Assembly: GCA_001464165.1 (NCBI GenBank)
Contig: LNEX01000350.1
Coordinates: 1-7,225, forward strand
Direction of reading: 5' to 3'
DNA: 7,225 nt
From: a bacterium Ga0077546
Lineage (GTDB): Bacteria > Cyanobacteriota > Vampirovibrionia > Obscuribacterales > Obscuribacteraceae
This document shows positions 6,210 to 7,225 of the stretch, one piece after another (within the stretch, counting starts at the first letter, position 1; every line of letters begins with the position of its first letter). The notes under the pieces are model-generated. The model was not told the DNA's origin and ran no database searches. It saw only the letters and a list, made by a program, of their open reading frames with translations. A program made the position numbers and the translations under genes.

Positions 6210-7225
6210 TCAGAATTGATCGTTTGACTTTGCGGTGAGGTTAGCGAGACGATAGAGTAAACGGGCCCCAACGTTAGCGTCCCATTCGTCTTCAACGTTG
6301 TTTGACGGTGCAACTTCATTGACATCAAAGCCGACGATCACGCGGCCACTTTCTGCAACCATGCGCACCAGATATAGTGCTTGTTCATACTCTAAACCCC
6401 CCGGTACTGGTGTGCCTGTATTGGGGCAGAGCTTAGGGTCTAGACCGTCTATGTCAAAGCTGACATAAACTTCGTTTGGTAGCTGGCTCACTATTTCTTG
6501 GCAGATGTGCATCCAGCTCATACCTTCAAACATTTTTGCCTTGATGTCGCGGTCATAGAAGCTGACTATTCGTCCGCCTGACGATAGCACCAGATCTGAT
6601 TCCATTTCACAGTAATCGCGAATGCCAACTTGCACAAGCTTGGTCAGTGTTGGCTCTTTGATGGCGTTGAACATGATTGATGCGTGAGAATAGGTAAAGC
6701 CTTCGTAGGCATCGCGCAAGTCTGCGTGAGCGTCAATGTGCAGAATGCCAAATGAGTCGTGCCGTTTAGCTAGTTCGCGAATGAGACCAAGGGGGGTGCT
6801 ATGGTCGCCGCCGAGCACTGCTGCAATGGCACCGCGGTCTAGTTGTTCAGCCGCACGCTCTTGCACCCACTGGTTCATTTTTTCGCAAGATGCATTTATT
6901 TTTTCTAGCATCTGCTTCATTGGTGGGTGATCGGCTGGTGTGTGGCCCTCTTCTAGCATGCCAATATAGTCTTCGGCTGTGGGTCGCATTTCGTCGTTGA
7001 GAGTGCGCAATTGGCTGGGAATCTCTTCCATGGCTAGGCCGATTTTCCAGGCATCGACATAGTCAGGGTCGTATAAGTCGACTTGGTATGAAGCAGCTAG
7101 AATGGCTTCTGGCCCGCCGGCAGTGCCTTCTCTGTATGATACTGTTACTTCCCACGGCACAGGTATGACTACTATCGTTGCTTCTTCGGCCGTGAAAGGC
7201 AGGCCGAAAATATTTTCGGTTTTTT
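6210..7225 (-). CDS. Agmatinase/arginase-family ureohydrolase (5' end outside the window)
   Basis: Binuclear metal hydrolase that cleaves a guanidino group to release urea, probably in the cytoplasm. The frame is open to the window edge. A GTG at 7160 is an internal valine: 21 further codons precede it and include V-V-I-P-V-P-W, the conserved first strand of the family, so the true start lies beyond 7225. Numbered from that GTG, the motifs are G117-G-D-H120-S, D143-A-H145-A-D147 and S234-F-D236-I-D238-G-L-D241-P, giving the usual six metal ligands H120, D143, H145, D147, D236, D238. E282 in D-V-N-E-V-A-P fits the substrate-binding Glu. A charged helical insertion (about 60-105) precedes G-G-D-H. 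It resembles the agmatinase-family group known from Bacteroidetes and relatives more than classical SpeB. Agmatine (putrescine synthesis) is the default guess; arginine, guanidinobutyrate or guanidine are alternatives. It ends 4 bases before the TTG of the barrel signal peptide, suggesting coupled translation. Confidence 0.9.
   Translation of the reverse strand, partial: KTENIFGLPFTAEEATIVVIPVPWEVTVSYREGTAGGPEAILAASYQVDLYDPDYVDAWKIGLAMEEIPSQLRTLNDEMRPTAEDYIGMLEEGHTPADHPPMKQMLEKINASCEKMNQWVQERAAEQLDRGAIAAVLGGDHSTPLGLIRELAKRHDSFGILHIDAHADLRDAYEGFTYSHASIMFNAIKEPTLTKLVQVGIRDYCEMESDLVLSSGGRIVSFYDRDIKAKMFEGMSWMHICQEIVSQLPNEVYVSFDIDGLDPKLCPNTGTPVPGGLEYEQALYLVRMVAESGRVIVGFDVNEVAPSNNVEDEWDANVGARLLYRLANLTAKSNDQF

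Noticed and set aside
6113..6328. A 71-residue - strand ORF as an independent small gene
   Set aside because: Its first part overlaps the ureohydrolase gene in another frame. Only the last 30 codons are meaningful, as the signal peptide of the interrupted barrel gene.

Overview
The window carries six genes and no RNA gene, transposon, CRISPR array or long non-coding stretch. Four genes lie head to tail on the + strand (13-5033). Two lie on the - strand (5051-7225) and converge on them with a 17-base gap. The - strand gene at the right edge is cut by the window end. The leftmost + strand gene may also start outside the window.

The organism is a bacterium with an outer membrane, because one gene encodes an outer-membrane beta-barrel ending in phenylalanine. 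The mix of large YD-repeat-like proteins, Gly/Ala-rich proteins of unknown function and an atypical Hanks-type kinase reminds me of Obscuribacterales-like lineages (Melainabacteria/Vampirovibrionia). That placement is an impression from protein style, not a demonstrated assignment. TTG and GTG seem to be used as starts in several places.

Left part: (1) a 708-residue protein has YD-type repeats at its N-terminus and a papain/calpain-like cysteine peptidase whose Gln/Cys and His/Asn halves are about 340 residues apart, with repeats between them. (2) A 171-residue soluble protein of unknown family follows 16 bases later. (3) A roughly 362-residue Gly/Ala-rich, probably membrane-interacting protein with a proline-rich tail follows, touching or overlapping gene 2. 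(4) After 56 bases comes a 398-residue Ser/Thr protein kinase-like protein with altered catalytic motifs. Genes 1-3 look like one transcription unit, and gene 4 could belong to it or be separate. A secreted or surface protease with a small partner (immunity protein or chaperone) and a membrane-active partner is a reasonable but unproven reading.

Right part, - strand: (5) an agmatinase/arginase-family ureohydrolase with all metal ligands, its start beyond the window. It is followed 4 bases later by (6) a signal peptide and outer-membrane beta-barrel that share one reading frame but are separated by an in-frame TGA at 6113-6115, exactly where the signal peptide meets the mature protein. This interruption is the clearest anomaly in the window.
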